Below are positions 33,840 to 45,904 of a stretch of DNA of 64,000 nt, piece by piece. This DNA comes from Angiostrongylus vasorum. Lineage: Eukaryota > Nematoda > Chromadorea > Rhabditida > Metastrongylidae. Under the pieces are notes generated by a model. It was not told the origin of the DNA. It did not search any database and saw only the letters and a list, made by a program, of their open reading frames with translations. Position 1 is the first letter of the stretch. Each line of letters starts with the position of its first letter. The DNA is taken from assembly GCA_018806985.1 (NCBI GenBank), contig JADANN010000197.1:637501-701500 (forward strand). The letters run 5' to 3'. The translations under genes were made by a program, and so were the position numbers.

Positions 33840-34040
33840 AAGTTGTTATTACAGTATTTGTTCATTTACACTAGCTGACGTTTCGGCAGTTTCGCCTTCT
33901 TCAAAGCCCGGGAAAAGTCAAATTGATACGCAGTATACTCAGTCAAACACTTCCATAGTAATAATCTTAGCAGATAAATCTCATCACAGAAATTCTCATC
34001 AGATAAGAAACAGCTCCACTTAAACACTCCAGTTTCTTCC
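33840..34040 (-). mobile_element. PLE terminal segment with decayed hammerhead
   Basis: Minus-strand terminal segment. The hammerhead (33872-33909) keeps GAAAC, GUC and stem II GGC/GCC, but the first core box is UUGAAGA (first C lost). It sits between two LINE copies. Confidence 0.55.
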
Positions 34041-36526
34041 ATAGAGGGATCTCATGAGTGTTAGTCGTGAGGAACGTGGCGCGTCCCAATGTGGCGGATA
34101 GATGGTGGGTCGCGGTCAACAGTGGCGTTTTGTGGTGTTTTGCTTTCCTGAAACGCGGGTGGATCCAGGGATGGATTAGCTGTTCCTGCTGCGCAGATTT
34201 GCCATATAGCTTCTGTATTTACGAGAACAATTTCATGCAGGCGCGATTAGGTGTATTTTTTATAACGATTGTGTTCTACTAGTCAGTTCGGCCAAAAGCT
34301 TGCAATCAAGTGAAAAGGAACTGAATGGGAGTTCGCTTTCAATGAATAGGCTCCTTCGTCTAGTCTGAAAGAGGCTGGCAAGCTACTCTTGAGTATGCCA
34401 ACTTTGATGTTTAGAGCTCGGAAGGGAATACGTGAAATATCAAACAGTAAAGACAATGAAATAATTGGTCTTCATTCCGCTAACCTCAAAAGAGCCCTCG
34501 ATAAGGAGCCGTTGGACAAGACCAGTACCAAGTAGGTGCCAAAACCTCAGGGCTATCTTAGGCTGCTTAAATCTCGAAGTAAGGTGATGATCTGTACTTA
34601 CAATGAACCAGTATTTGCATCTGTGTCCTCGATAGAGCACTTGATCGTTCAGGCAAGAAGGATAAGGTATATCGTCATCGGACTGGGGAAGAGGAGAAGA
34701 CGAAACCAATGTAACGTCGTCTATGACACCGGAGAAGGACTGTTTCCTAGAACATACTGCAGTAGGGACAATGCGGCATTGGCGTTCTTGCCAACACGAG
34801 TTTGGGATGAACACTTACTTATTCGAACAACTAACAAACCGAATCGTACGTTTCCTGTTAAAGAGATGTGGATCAAAACCACATTTGAATATTCTTCAAG
34901 GTCATCATTGGAGACCTTAACGTTAGGAATGGACCCAGAAGAGCACCTGAAGAACGTCACAGTAGGGACTCACGGATTAGAATGAAACGAGCAGCATGAG
35001 CGCCTGTCTGACATTATTTTTTTTCTTCTGTATGACCCGTCTTCACGTCTACCGTGTGGATCCACTTTTCACATTCGATTCTCTTCCTCGCATCCATTGT
35101 CTACGAGGAACCTCCAACTTTTATGTATGGCTTCGATTGCTGCTTGAGGATTTTCATTTCATTTTGAATCTCGTAGGATACTGGTCGAGAAATTCTCCCT
35201 GGAATCCTCAGATAGCCGGGCTGGAGCGTTCCGAACTGGATTCGCAGTGGTTTTTCAAAAAAATTTTTTGAAAGAAAAAAATTTTTTCTTCAAGAAGGTC
35301 CGGTACTAAATTCCTCAACCCCCGGAGGGATGAGGAGGCTTGATTGGCTCGGAGCGTAATCGAACTAGCACTATGTTCGTGATGACGGACATCACTGCTA
35401 CTGCGCTATCTGCCCCCTTGTCCGAGATAATTGGTAACTCGATATCCCAGAAGCGCCGCTCTCAACGCTTGATACACTGGTCTACCAATGGAGGATACCA
35501 CAACGAAATAGACCACGCAGTAAATCATAGGATATGGCACAGCAAGTCATAGTTAATCAAAGGTTTTGCCTAACCGATCTCTATGCTATTCCAAGATTAT
35601 ACATAGAATAAGACCATCGACTCATTTTTTGAAAGATTTCGTTTCTTGCGGAAAGGAGAAAACGCTTCCGATTTCACAAAACGAAGTCCCAAAAACACTA
35701 TAAACTGAGATTTATTCAGTTTATCAGTCCTCTTGTGAAGGTGCCATTCTCGATAACATCAACGAGCAATATACTCTGCTAGTTCAACATATTCACGTTA
35801 GCGCAATGATAGCTGAGAGTTCGAAAGTAACCAGGAGACGTCTCAGTCCAGGAACACTAAGGCCGGTACGCCAGCGTGGAATCGCGCGAGCTAGAGGCAC
35901 CCGCCAACTGACGTGCGAACTTGTAGAACAATAGAGAAAGGCGATAAAAGAAGCTCTTAAAGAGAAAAGAATAGCAGTTATGATCCGAAATGCAGGTGCT
36001 GGGAAAAGTATTCCCAAAGACTACCGAGGCTTTATTAATTACAAAATTAAGATAATTGTACTCCAACGCGCAGAGTGAACGTTACAACCTCCAGAAATTC
36101 AATGCAGGGAAACGTTTAGCGATTACTACTCCGACCTCTTTAGTAGCCAAGTTCTCCTGTCCTCGTATGACATGAAGGAGAATGGATATATCGTCGCATA
36201 GGTCCTCGCTTCTGAAATCCGACTTGTTATTTCGTTAGTTGAGAATCGAGCAACACCTAATCCGGTCATCACAAGATCTGAACACTCGAAGGACTTTCCG
36301 CCAGCCCCTCATCAGTAAACTGGCTCGGCTGTTCACATGTTACCTGTCAGAAGCAAGACTCCTACTCAGTGGAAGACCAGCATGACCGTGCTATTGTCCA
36401 AGAATGTTGTGTGACCTCCACCATATCGGCAACTATCAACAAATTTGTTTGCTATCTGTCGTCTACACACTCTTCACTCGAGTAATCCTAAACAAGATTG
36501 ACAGACCACTGGACGAAGGGCAATGA
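34040..36526 (+). mobile_element. Degenerate RTE-like LINE, second copy
   Basis: Same family as 28985-33720: shared 5' block GTGGCGCGTCCC, endonuclease pieces (MICTYN, RRIRYIVIGLGKRRRRN, EEHLKNVTVGTHGLE), then NGGYHNEIDHAV after a SINE2 insertion, and RT relics up to a KIDRPLDEGQ-type stretch where a Penelope-like element begins. At 35.71 kb it preserves the empty target site of the 1.3-kb insertion seen in the other copy. Confidence 0.75.
35011..35417 (-). mobile_element. Full-length SINE2 inserted in LINE
   Basis: On the minus strand: tRNA-like head (GATAGCGCAGTAGCAGTGATG; B box GTGCTAGTTCGATTACGCTC), core (CCTCATCCCTCCGGGG, TAGTACCGGACC), body with CCAGCCCGGCTATCTGAGGA, conserved tail (TGGATGCGAGGAAGAGAATC) and the 3' end GACGGGTCATACAG plus A-rich sequence. 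It is flanked by eroded duplicates CTGTCTGACATTATT and TTGTCCGAGATAATT. The GACGGGTCAT end resembles the RTE/family C tail. Confidence 0.75.
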
Positions 36527-38690
36527 GTGGGAGATGTGCGTGGTTCAGGTTTAAAAAATCAGCACCAAGTATGGCGCGAGGTCGCATGTGACTACAACCT
36601 TGCGGTTTACTGTCGGATTTTTTATAGTTTATCGAAAACGCTTCAGTGATTTTACGCACCGGTGTTTTGCACTACTGCGCGAAGATAGTGAACTTTTGCA
36701 AAATCTACCTTATACCGCTTCGCCAACGTGCTCCCCATATACTCCACAAGAGATTAGGTACACGCTAAGCGAACTCAGTCAATCATCTCCTCTAGCGTTA
36801 GCGCAAACATCGTAGTTCTGTGTTTCGCATAGACAGTCGTGCAAACGGTTAGAAAGTAGCTTTAGTGTTGATCACCTTAGCTCTTAGCTAAGTGTTCGAT
36901 GCTATTTCAATCAGCGCTAACGATTTCTCCAATTCGAATCGTTTTAAGCAATATTTTATAGCTCTGTTTAGTTTGTTAAGAATAAAGGGCAGCATAAGCG
37001 ATACCTTATTTTCATGAGGCTAAGAGTTTTTGGGTATCGTTTTTTTCTATAAACCTATCCCGAGCAACTACTCTGCTGCAGCCACTGGAAATGGCTAATT
37101 TTCACACCAGTTTCAGGGATCTTTCCTTCTGCTTTCTTCCTGTGCACAAACCGTCTTCGTATAACCGTGGACACATTCGGAAACGGAAGCCAGTATTTCT
37201 TCGGCTTCTCTCTCCCTCCTTCTGTCTTTCTCTCTATCTTTCTCTCTTTCTTTCTCTCTCGGGAAACCTATGTACTCTGAATGTCGGTTTGACCATTCAA
37301 AACATTTGCCCTTCTCATTTTCTGTTGAGAAGATGAAAAAAGCAGTGGTTTACATGTCAACAATAGTGTAGTGGCTGTAGACAGACCACGGCTGCTTCAA
37401 GTTTAGAGATGAACAAAGTGGCAAAGTTTGGTCCCAGTTGCTGTTCCATTGCAAATCATTCGTTTCTACGAAATACGATGATTAGCATTTGTGTCACTGA
37501 GGAGCAAGGCGTCTACCGACCTCTCAACTTTCATTGTTGGACCCATCATCATTTATGCAGACGTGCCCACGGATAGAGTAGCTTGGTTTATAAACCTAAT
37601 ACTTGTCCATTTCTTGAGACACATCCCAACCCATATTATGAATACCCAAACGAGAGGGCTTGCAATGGGACAGTGAGTGACACCAAGCCTTGCCCTTGCA
37701 TTTATGTCTACGGTGGAAGCAGCATTAACTGATCTACGACCATTATTATACTGCAGATATATAGATGATTGTTTTGTCATCTGCTCCAAACAAGAGGAGA
37801 TGGACAAATGCTTTGAGTTACTGAACGAACAGAGAGAGTTCATAAAAAATCACCTAAGAGAAAGCGAGAGAAAATCGGTTTCCATTACTGAAAGTTCAAA
37901 CATACCTATCCGAAAATGGTAACATCACGAAATGGCACCGAAAACAGTAACACAAACATACTGGTTCATTAACTCTCTTCTGACACTTCAAACAGAAAAA
38001 CTGACCTTATGAGAATCGTATTACAAACAGCCACCAGTGTGTGCACACGAAGAGGGCAGAAGCAAAAAATACTTGGAATTAGCACGAAAGTTAGCCATTT
38101 CCAATGGCTACAACACAACAGTTGCTCGGGATAGATTTATAGGAAAAACCTCGCAAACTATAATCCAATGAAAATAGGGCCTCGGTTATTTTACCCATTA
38201 GTTATGACGAGATGAGCAGAGGTATAAAATGTTGCTTAAAGAGGTCCGGCTTAGACAAGTCGATAGCAGTGATTGAAATACCATCGAATACTCTAACACG
38301 CCAGCTGGTTGCTAATCGTTTTCATGACCGTCTATGCGAAAGGCAGAATTACAAAGTTTGTCCTAACGCTAGAGGACATGATTGCGTAAGTTCGGTTTCC
38401 GTGTATCTAATCTCTTGTGAAGTATATGGGAAGCATGTAGCGAAACGGGCAACTCACCCGCCTCCGTGCAAAAGAGCACTTTGTTTTGGAACCTACGAGC
38501 CAAATAGACCACTCTAGTAGGCACGCAGGACACGAAGGCATGACGAAGATTTTGAGAAGACACTATCTTCGCGCAAGAATGCCAAACATCAGCGTGTAAA
38601 ATTCTTGAAGCGTTTTGTACGAATTCCAGAAATCCTAAAGTGAATCGTCCTGTGATTACTCGTCACCTCGCGCCATAGTTCATGCTGAGT
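36527..38690 (+). mobile_element. Penelope-like element, second copy, inverted left arm
   Basis: The left arm (about 36540-37030) is an inverted, decayed GIY-YIG segment. The plus-strand body keeps PIIIYADVPTDRVAWFINLIL, then a deletion joins NTQ directly to the motif B block (GLAMGQ, TPSLALAFMSTVEAAL). The catalytic YIDD is present (CRYIDDCFVICS, about 37755-37790). After a decayed connector comes the GIY-YIG region (KCCLKRSGLDKSIAVIEIPS, RFHDRLCERQNYKVCP, VYLISCEVYGKHVAKRA). Same inverted plan as the copy at 22.6 kb, independently decayed. Confidence 0.75.
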
Positions 38691-39039
38691 TCGTTACATC
38701 AGCTGCGCACATTATTTACCCAGGTCAGACTTTTTGCAGTCCGTATACAACACTAACTAGAAGGCTTAAAAAGAATGGAACGGTAAGCCTCCAAATACTA
38801 AACACAACAGGATTTCTTCGACTCGAACTTCTTCATTGAGCATACATATTGTCCAGCTTGCATCGAAGGGAGGCGTGTAGCACTCGCATCCTGATGTCCA
38901 GTACTTGGAAGCTGTAGGATATCGTTTATTTAACTGAGACAATCTTCTGTCTCAGTGACAGGATCTCTTTTACAACTCGAAAGTATTTTTTCCAGTAATT
39001 CATGTAGCAAATTCTAGTCCGACTTCCTTTTAACCTTGG

Positions 39040-39340
39040 CATTGATCAATAAGTTAATGTTTTCCTCTTGATCAGACAAGAGCTTGCTGATCACAACATT
39101 TACCCAATATTGGCTGATTTTTTCGGCGGTTTTGCCGCCTTCAGGACTTAGGAAGATCAAATTAACAAGCAATCTACTCTGTGAAACACTTCCATAACTC
39201 CGTGCGACTGGTCTCCACCAAATATTTCGGAGGGTTACGAAGGACAACACGGTGAATATTCCTCTCATCGATAGGCTAAGACGAGGTTGATAAAAAAAGG
39301 TCTATTCGGCTAATGTTGCGATGCCTCTGTCTTCCTCAGA
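39040..39340 (-). mobile_element. Decayed hammerhead-bearing termini
   Basis: Two minus-strand remnants: around 39110-39200 a degraded first-type terminus (TTTCGGCGG and GCCTTC remain), and around 39300-39340 a second-type motif (CUGAGGA box, AGCCGAAUAG downstream). Confidence 0.4.
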
Positions 39341-40346
39341 GAGCCAACGCTGCGAGTCGACGGCTTCTTTCAAAAGATAGTGGGTTTTTGAAAGAAGCTG
39401 TTTGCCACGCGAATGAAAATCTATGTATGAAGTTTTTACCCACTGAGGTTATGATAATGTTTGGTTGAATAGATTGCGTGTCACTTTGACCGAAGCGTTA
39501 GCTATTGTGCATTCCAATAACGTTAAATGACGCTATAGTAAAAAAAAAGTTCTCTTCTTCGCATCTCTCGACCATATATAGCCCATTGCTCAGCTTCAGT
39601 GCACGACGAAGACGAATGAATTTTAAAGGTATCTGGTTGAGTTAGTTAGTGATTAGCTGATGGTATGGTTGATGAGTGATTTCAATAGTGGAAGCCGTTT
39701 AGTCCCGTGACCATTAGTGATCATATCCTTCCGAGATTCATATTATTTTTTCTCCTTTTCTTCATTTCTACTGACGTGTTCATTAGTGAAATCGAACTGA
39801 ACCACGAGTAAGCAGAAAGAATCTTAATCGAGAGGTAGTGAAAACGAAACAACACTGCATGACATGTTCGGGCTCATCAACCCTGCACGATAACGGGAAG
39901 GAATAAATAATAGCGTATTGATGTCGTTTAGGTTCACTTTAGATTGATCAAGAAAACACACGACTGGAAGCTCAGTCGTCAAGATTTGGAAACGTTGCGA
40001 ACTATCAGGAACAGAAATATGTTGTTGACCTCCAGGTAGTCTGGTTCGATTTCGCATCGGAGCTTTACAAATCTTAGCCGACTTGGTGTTAGAATTTAGT
40101 AGTAGATTTGTATATGAGTCATTAAAAAGCACTCTTTTTTAGTTGTTCTTTTGTCCGTAAAAAATATTTGACCGAAGGAAATCGTATCTCCTCTTGTCTC
40201 AAGAACAAGCCGGTATTGGTCTAGTTTTCAGTACGGCTCTTTAGAATGTTTAGTGAAACAGTTCTTCGCCTCTTGAAAAAAAATAACTTTTTTTTGGAAA
40301 TGTCAACATTCCACATCTGTTCTTGAAACACTGAAAGTGAAGCTAG
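39341..40346. other. No recognisable gene
   Basis: Contains a 102-codon minus-strand open frame (39824-40132) with no motif I can name and no flanking acceptor/donor pair that I could join to anything. Confidence 0.35.
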
Positions 40347-40621
40347 ATAGATATAGAGCTCTCAGCGTTGACCAATCCTTGAGGGATGCGCCATGCATTC
40401 GACTTCACTAAGTATCGTTGGAGGTGATTGTATGCATATCGGGTCTTTAAAATGACTCTGACCAGCCGATGTATCAAGCCAGTGTTGCTATACTCCCAGA
40501 CAAGTCTGGTACCGAGTTGCCGACCCCCGGAGGGACGGAAAGCTTGGTGCGCCATGGGTGCGGGGATCGATTCCAGGGGTGTCGCAGTGACGCCCCCCAA
40601 CCACTGCGTCACACGCACCCG
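40347..40621 (-). mobile_element. SINE1 copy with eroded TSD
   Basis: Full-length minus-strand SINE1. The flanks TGAAAGTGAAGCTAG and TGAAAGCGAAATTAG match at 12 of 15 positions. Confidence 0.85.
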
Positions 40622-40977
40622 TGAAAGCGAAATTAGTTAGTTTTCCAGTTCTGGCATCATCTGAAGAAAAAAGTTTTCAGTGAATTATAAACTCATACGG
40701 TCTTCGTCTGTTACTTAAATGATTTTATTTGCACGTGTTTTCTACCGTAGATACTATATAGATCGTCATTACGATTCGAATGGGATCAATCTAGGGTGAT
40801 TTTTCCACCCATCACATAGCCCGATAATAATTTACAGTCTCACAATGAATGAACGGCTTCCCTTATAACTGGGCACGGCGTCGAACCACATAGCAGTTGT
40901 GTATTAAAGGGGGATCCCTAACCACTGCGCTACATTCAGTCCACTAGTAAATTTTTACTAAAAAATCTGAAACCGAC

Positions 40978-41145
40978 CTTGAACTCCTCGAATGTGGTAA
41001 TCATGTTGTCATGCATCATTTTGATATCATGAATCAGAAATACAAGGCATATCAGTGACACTACAGTAGCGACATCAGAGAAGACAAATATCACTGTGAT
41101 GTAGAGATTTCGCACCATGATAGAACAACGAAGCATCACTGACAT
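40978..41145 (-). CDS. Cuticle collagen N-terminal exon
   Basis: A 56-codon exon on the minus strand, from ATG to donor AAG|GTCGGT in phase 0. It encodes a short start, a membrane-spanning stretch (ITVIFVFSDVATVVSLIC) and a close typical of nematode cuticle collagens (LIHDIKMMHDNM, TTFEEFK). This is the N-terminal domain that precedes the furin-like site and Gly-X-Y region. A TTTAG acceptor 12 nt upstream of the ATG is a candidate trans-splice site. The only collagen body on this strand is the broken exon at 27691-28395, which starts in the same phase with SFADNAWTAM, the expected continuation of EFK. That implies a 12.6-kb intron filled with transposons, or a gene split apart. No missing residues inside this exon. 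Confidence 0.7.
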
Positions 41146-42185
41146 CTTTCAATAGAGCTAAACGATAGGGCGTAACATTAAAGTTGTTCTGAGCGTGCAG
41201 CACTTTTTTCGTCCTCGGCTGGCTTTCACACGATTTCGCTGAAACTCTTCCGAGTTCAGGTATCATGTATTCGCGCGAGTTGCAAGCATATTAAGCAATA
41301 GCAACAATTAATGTGGCTTTGATCGATAACATCTCTTGTGCAATAAGTTGGAGAAGCTTGAGATTCTGAACAAAATTTTCGTGCTGAAAAAAGACGAGTT
41401 CTACTGGCTAGATATCGCACTTTTTTTTTGAAACTGTCACAATTTACCACTAATAATCCCTTTCTTCAGACGAGGAATCTCGTACACATGTTGTGCCGCA
41501 AACTCGTTCACGGTATTATTTCGACCCTTTGGAAAATTTTCGTCACGAGTTGAAATCAAAGTGAACGATACACTGTTCTACTCAAACGCCTAATGTTTAA
41601 CTGTGAACACCATAAATTACAAATCCGACACAGTCTTTTTTTCAATAGGGGACAAAATCGTTCTACTGATAGATGAAAGTACTAATCATTAAGTGAACAG
41701 CTTTATAATGGTGATATCAAGAATGAAAGTGACTAACATAAGGATGGTGAGATATAAGCAGAACTAGGAACCTAAGGTGTGCTTTGAATCCGCGATAACC
41801 CTTTTTGGGAGCTCACGCATTATCCACTGTACTAACCAATGCCCTTGATTGGCCTTTCTGTTAGTCAATTTTAATGGCCACAATGAACAGATAATTCAAT
41901 ACATCATTAGACTTTCTACATGGACGACAAGGTGCATGGGTGTTCCTTGTCATCCGAACGACGCCATTGGTCAGTGAAACACGTGGTCTCGCACTTTGTT
42001 TTAAGAAATACCCCGTTTTTTTTCAATTTTTTCCCCACGCCAATTCAAATCCGGTAACTCATTTCTGGAATAATAGAAATTACTGGTGGATACATTTAAG
42101 ACATCAGCACTCTTCATTTAAAAAATGATTTTTTATGCATTGTTAAATATTGCTCCTATACAACCATAAAATAATAGTAATAATA
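41146..42185. other. Collagen upstream region; tRNA-like remnant
   Basis: No coding gene seen. Around 41770-41850 the minus strand has a tRNA-like pair of boxes (TTGGTTAGTACAGTGG and GCGGATTCAAAGC) resembling an eroded SINE head. It may include the collagen promoter. Confidence 0.35.
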
Positions 42186-42545
42186 CTTGATACTTGAATG
42201 GCCCATCCCCACTGGTTGTGCGAGCCTCAGCATAATCTCCATCTTTCGGAGATTTGCTGGTTAAGCCGTTATGGTTCTTTGGAGTCCCGAGGTCAGCCTG
42301 GCCAAAGTCTGCTCCAGGTCTTCACCACCAGAGGCAGTCGCAGCCTTTGTGGATCATAGGAGGATTCACCGCCATGCGAACAGTTTGATACCAGGACGGT
42401 GGTGGATCCTGGTATTGGTTTACTCTTAACTAGGCTTCCTGATGGAACCGCCGGACTCCTCAGGTTGGGAGACTCTGCAAGGAGATGAATCCCCCCGCTG
42501 TACATCGCAGTCCGACACCCAGGAACACCGACAGTGAGGCGATAG
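42186..42545 (-). mobile_element. Family C element
   Basis: Collinear with the copies at 8.8, 17.1, 51.5 and 56.2 kb. The minus-strand 3' end reads GGGCCATTCAAGTATCAAG. Confidence 0.6.
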
Positions 42546-42599
42546 TAATAATAACAATAATAGTAATAATTCCCAAGATCAGCTTCCTATTAACCTTGA

Positions 42600-43480
42600 C
42601 ACTGGATTATGTGTCGTTTTCTTTTCCAGCTATCACGAAGTTGTTACACAACACACGTTTACTTCCTCACAAATATAGCACATACAACACAACGGTAGCT
42701 GACGTTTGGCCAGTATCGCCTTCTTCAGACCTGGAAGGATACGCTGACACGTAATTTACTGGGTCAAGCACTTCAACAGAACAAATAGAAAGGAAAAATC
42801 TGAACGATAATTACACGATCAACAGCTTCTCAAAAAAACCCACCATTTCTTACCTGCCATTTACCGAAGAAGAACAGCCGCTTAGAGTCTCATATGGTTG
42901 ATCACTGCACCACTCCACATCAAAAATCAATTCTGGGATACGGGCTATTTGCCCTTATGGCAGAGACGGTGAGTGCATGAGTTTAGGCACGTTATAGCGG
43001 AAACGATTTTGATATAAAAGCCACAATCCTCGTTTCGAAACACCAACACTCAAATTCTCGACGGTTTTTGGATAGAAGCCAAGAAACCAGGAATGAATAG
43101 CAGGGAAAAATGCCCAGAGATCCAGCCCCGTATCTCAGAATTGATTTTTAATGTGGGGTGATGCAGTGATCATCCACAAGAGACTTTAAGCGGCTGTTCC
43201 TCTTCAGTGGAAGGCAGGTAAAAAAAACGGTAGGTTTCTCGAGAAGCTGTTGATCGTATAGCCGTTTAAATTTTTCTCTTTCTATTTGTTCTATTGAGGT
43301 GTTTGACCTAGTAAATTACGTGTCAGTCTACCCTTCTAGGCTCTGAAGAAGGCGATACCGGCGAAGCGTCAGCAACCATTGCGCTGTATGTGTTCTTTTT
43401 GAACGGAACTAGACGTGTGCTCTATAACAACCTCGTGATTTCTGAGAAAGAAAACCACGTATTAACGATAATAATAAAAG
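42600..43480. mobile_element. PLE remnant: inverted termini, core deleted
   Basis: The left terminus (about 42610-42850, minus) and right terminus (about 43180-43475, plus) are inverted copies of the PLE end, with a short relic of the GIY-YIG region between them (CPYGRDGECMSLGT-like sequence around 42950). Hammerheads at 42696-42733 and 43338-43375 are both damaged in the second core box (CAAA and GAAG for GAAA). Confidence 0.65.
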
Positions 43481-43489
43481 CTAAATAGA

Positions 43490-43767
43490 AGGATAAAGCT
43501 CTCAACATTGATCAATCCCCTGAGGGATGCGCCATGCATTCGACTTCATTGAGTATCGTTGGAGGTGATTGAATGCACATCTAGCATTTACAGTGACTTC
43601 CGGTGGTTTACCGATCTATCGAGCCAGTGCTGCTGTCCTCCCAGACAAGTCTGGTACCAATTTTTCAATCCCGGAGAGATGGAAAGCTTGGTGTGCCACG
43701 GGCGCGAGGACCGATCCCATATGTGTGTTGCAGGGCGCCTCCGACCACAGCGCCTCACGCGCGCTAT
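43490..43767 (-). mobile_element. SINE1 copy
   Basis: Full-length minus-strand SINE1. GATAATAATAA flanks it on the left and starts the TAA microsatellite on the right, a likely target-site duplication. Confidence 0.85.
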
Positions 43768-43772
43768 AACAG

Positions 43773-43841
<69 letters not shown>
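43773..43841. repeat. (TAA)n microsatellite, ~23 units
   Basis: An uninterrupted ATA/TAA triplet run. It begins in what looks like the right-hand target duplication of the adjacent SINE1, so the insertion may have seeded the expansion. Poly-Asn and poly-Leu/Ile frames across it are artefacts. Confidence 0.95.
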
Positions 43842-44640
43842 GCAGTAAAGATAACATTAATAATAATACGTGTTACCTCTGGCAGAACAACCATCAAAAA
43901 CATTGGCTACTCATTGCTTATAGAAACATTGACTATCTCACCGAATAACTTTGAACGAAAAGTGAAACCAATCGTGTTTTCAATGCGATCGGAAGCAGAG
44001 CATCATGAAGTAGACGTACTGCCATGTTCCTGTGACCGCGACCAGTTCTTTTTTGCCAGCAGACAGCACAATTCTAAAGCTTTCCTGCCTTCAGAATAGA
44101 AATGTTTTTTAAAGTGTTTTTAAAGCGAGCTTCTTTTCAAACATTCGAGGGAAACAACTGCAGGGCGACTTCCAAAACAGAGGCCAATTTCGTCTTCAAA
44201 AGACCTCCGAAAACTTTCAAAACCAAAACAGGACCACGATAACCCATGTTAGCGACATGTTCATGAAAACCTTTTGTAGACATCTGTTACTAATCTTTTT
44301 TTTGCTTCCATTAGAAAGTTTTCTATTATATTCGTTCTACACGGTGAGCATGGTTTTTTACAGTCACTAGCAGATGATATTAATATGCACACGTGAAACC
44401 GATGTCATCCTTTGAGTGCCATGTCATAAAAAGAAAGATTAATAGCTACCTATTGTGATTATTTCGGCCATTTCTCATGTCACAATGTACCGGGTTAATG
44501 ACCTCTATCCGGTTCGTTGTCGAGATTTCTCGCTTAAGTGGAAGGTTCTCTGCACGTGCAACAATTTTTTTCCACTATGCTTCTTGCTGAAGAGCTTACA
44601 ACAACTAATTAGTGGTCTCAATTTTGACTTAATATTTACT
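43842..44640. other. No recognisable gene
   Basis: Short frames only. I see no domain or repeat copy that I can name. Confidence 0.35.
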
Positions 44641-44649
44641 GCCTACTCT

Positions 44650-45030
44650 TTTTAGCGGCAGGGTATATATTGCGAGATGTAACTTTAATGATGCTGAGAT
44701 ATTTGCAAAACTCCGGACGCAGGTGTCTACGGTGGGAAACGAACGCGCTATTGTCCTTTCCGGGGAGTAGCGCACTCACCACCACACCATGCGGGTCCTT
44801 CCTTCTAGCTGAGAGACAGGCGAAACGAAGACAGATCAACCCCGCTGACGGGTGATTGCTGATGGCAAAAGATCAATAGAACTAGCTGAAAGACAGGCGA
44901 AACGAAGGACCCGCATGGTGTGGTGGTGAGCGCACTACTCCCCGGAAAGGACAATAACGAGTTCGTTCCCCACCGTAGACACCTGCGGTCCGGAGTTTTG
45001 CAAATAACTCAGCATCATTAAAGTTATATT
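44650..45030. repeat. Inverted pair of SINE3 copies
   Basis: A minus-strand SINE3 (44650-44810) and a plus-strand SINE3 (44815-45030) meet head to head around TAGCTGAGAGACAGGCGAAA. The blocks GGTGTCTACGGTGGG and GCAAATAACTCAGCATC mark the two arms. Confidence 0.75.
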
Positions 45031-45469
45031 TCGTAATTAGTGGTCTGTTTATGAATTGCCACTCTAAGCTGAACGGCTGGCTGTTCAAGTATGCCGGGCA
45101 ACCATGGAACGTGCAGCCGAGGTGTCATTTTTCAAGAGAGTTCAGCATTTCCATAGGAATACTCAGTTAGTGTAAGCCTCTGTTAGTAGCCTCTACCGTC
45201 CTACAAATAAACAAGAATACAAGAAAAATTTGTTTATTACGAACACAGCAAATGACAAAAAAATATGTACCTCGACCTCTCCACTTTAATCTGGTAACGA
45301 GCTAGAATCGCACTGGTACAGTTACTTCAGTACTTCTGAGAAAAACGCTGTTCTACTAGCAAGTTTCAAGCCTAATGAAAAACGTAGCGCAGTTTAAACT
45401 AGTTTTGGTAAAGTAGACTGTCCTTGCAATACGTTGTTTTCTCTATGAGAAAACGCAACGATGTTAACA
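45031..45469. other. Spacer between SINE3 palindromes
   Basis: No gene or named repeat recognised. Confidence 0.35.
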
Positions 45470-45890
45470 AGTTTTGACTTATTATTTGCTGCCTACTCTT
45501 TTTAGCGGCAGGGTATGCGTTGCGAAATATAACTTTAATGATGCTGAGATATTTGCAAAACTCTGGACCGCAAGTGCCTATGGTGGGGAACGAACGCGCT
45601 ATTGTCCTTTCCGGGGAGTAGCGCGCTCACCACCACACCATGCGGGTCCTTCGTTTCGCCTGTCTCTCAGCTAGTTCTATTGATCTTTTGCCATCAGCAA
45701 TCACCCGTCAGCGGGATTGATCTTGTCTTCGTTTCGCCTGTCTCTCTGCTTGAAGGAAGGACCCGCATGATGTGGTGGTGAGCGCGCTACTCCCCGGAAA
45801 GGACAATAGCGCGTTCGTTCCCCACCATAGGCACCTGCGGTCCAGAGTTTTGCAAATATCTCAGCATCATTAAAGTTATATTGATGTTAA
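45470..45890. repeat. Inverted pair of SINE3 copies
   Basis: A minus-strand SINE3 including its full tail (45470-45725) and a plus-strand head region (45745-45890), arms highly similar (GCAAATATCTCAGCATCATTA on the right, its complement on the left). A long hairpin is possible in DNA or RNA. Confidence 0.75.
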
Positions 45891-45904
45891 CAAGATTATT
45901 TCAG

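Noticed and set aside
37190..37262. CT-rich run as a possible regulatory tract
   Set aside because: Simple pyrimidine-rich sequence beside a decayed PLE arm; nothing ties it to a gene.
39824..40132. 102-codon minus-strand frame
   Set aside because: Moderately protein-like, but no recognisable motif or exon signals, and it lies in repeat-rich DNA.
41770..41850. Possible tRNA gene on the minus strand
   Set aside because: A-box-like and B-box-like blocks are present, but the cloverleaf stems do not close; more likely an eroded SINE head.
43559..43948. 129-codon frame with a long poly-Asn run (and poly-Leu/poly-Ile frames opposite)
   Set aside because: Produced by a SINE1 read in frame with the TAA microsatellite; no independent coding evidence.
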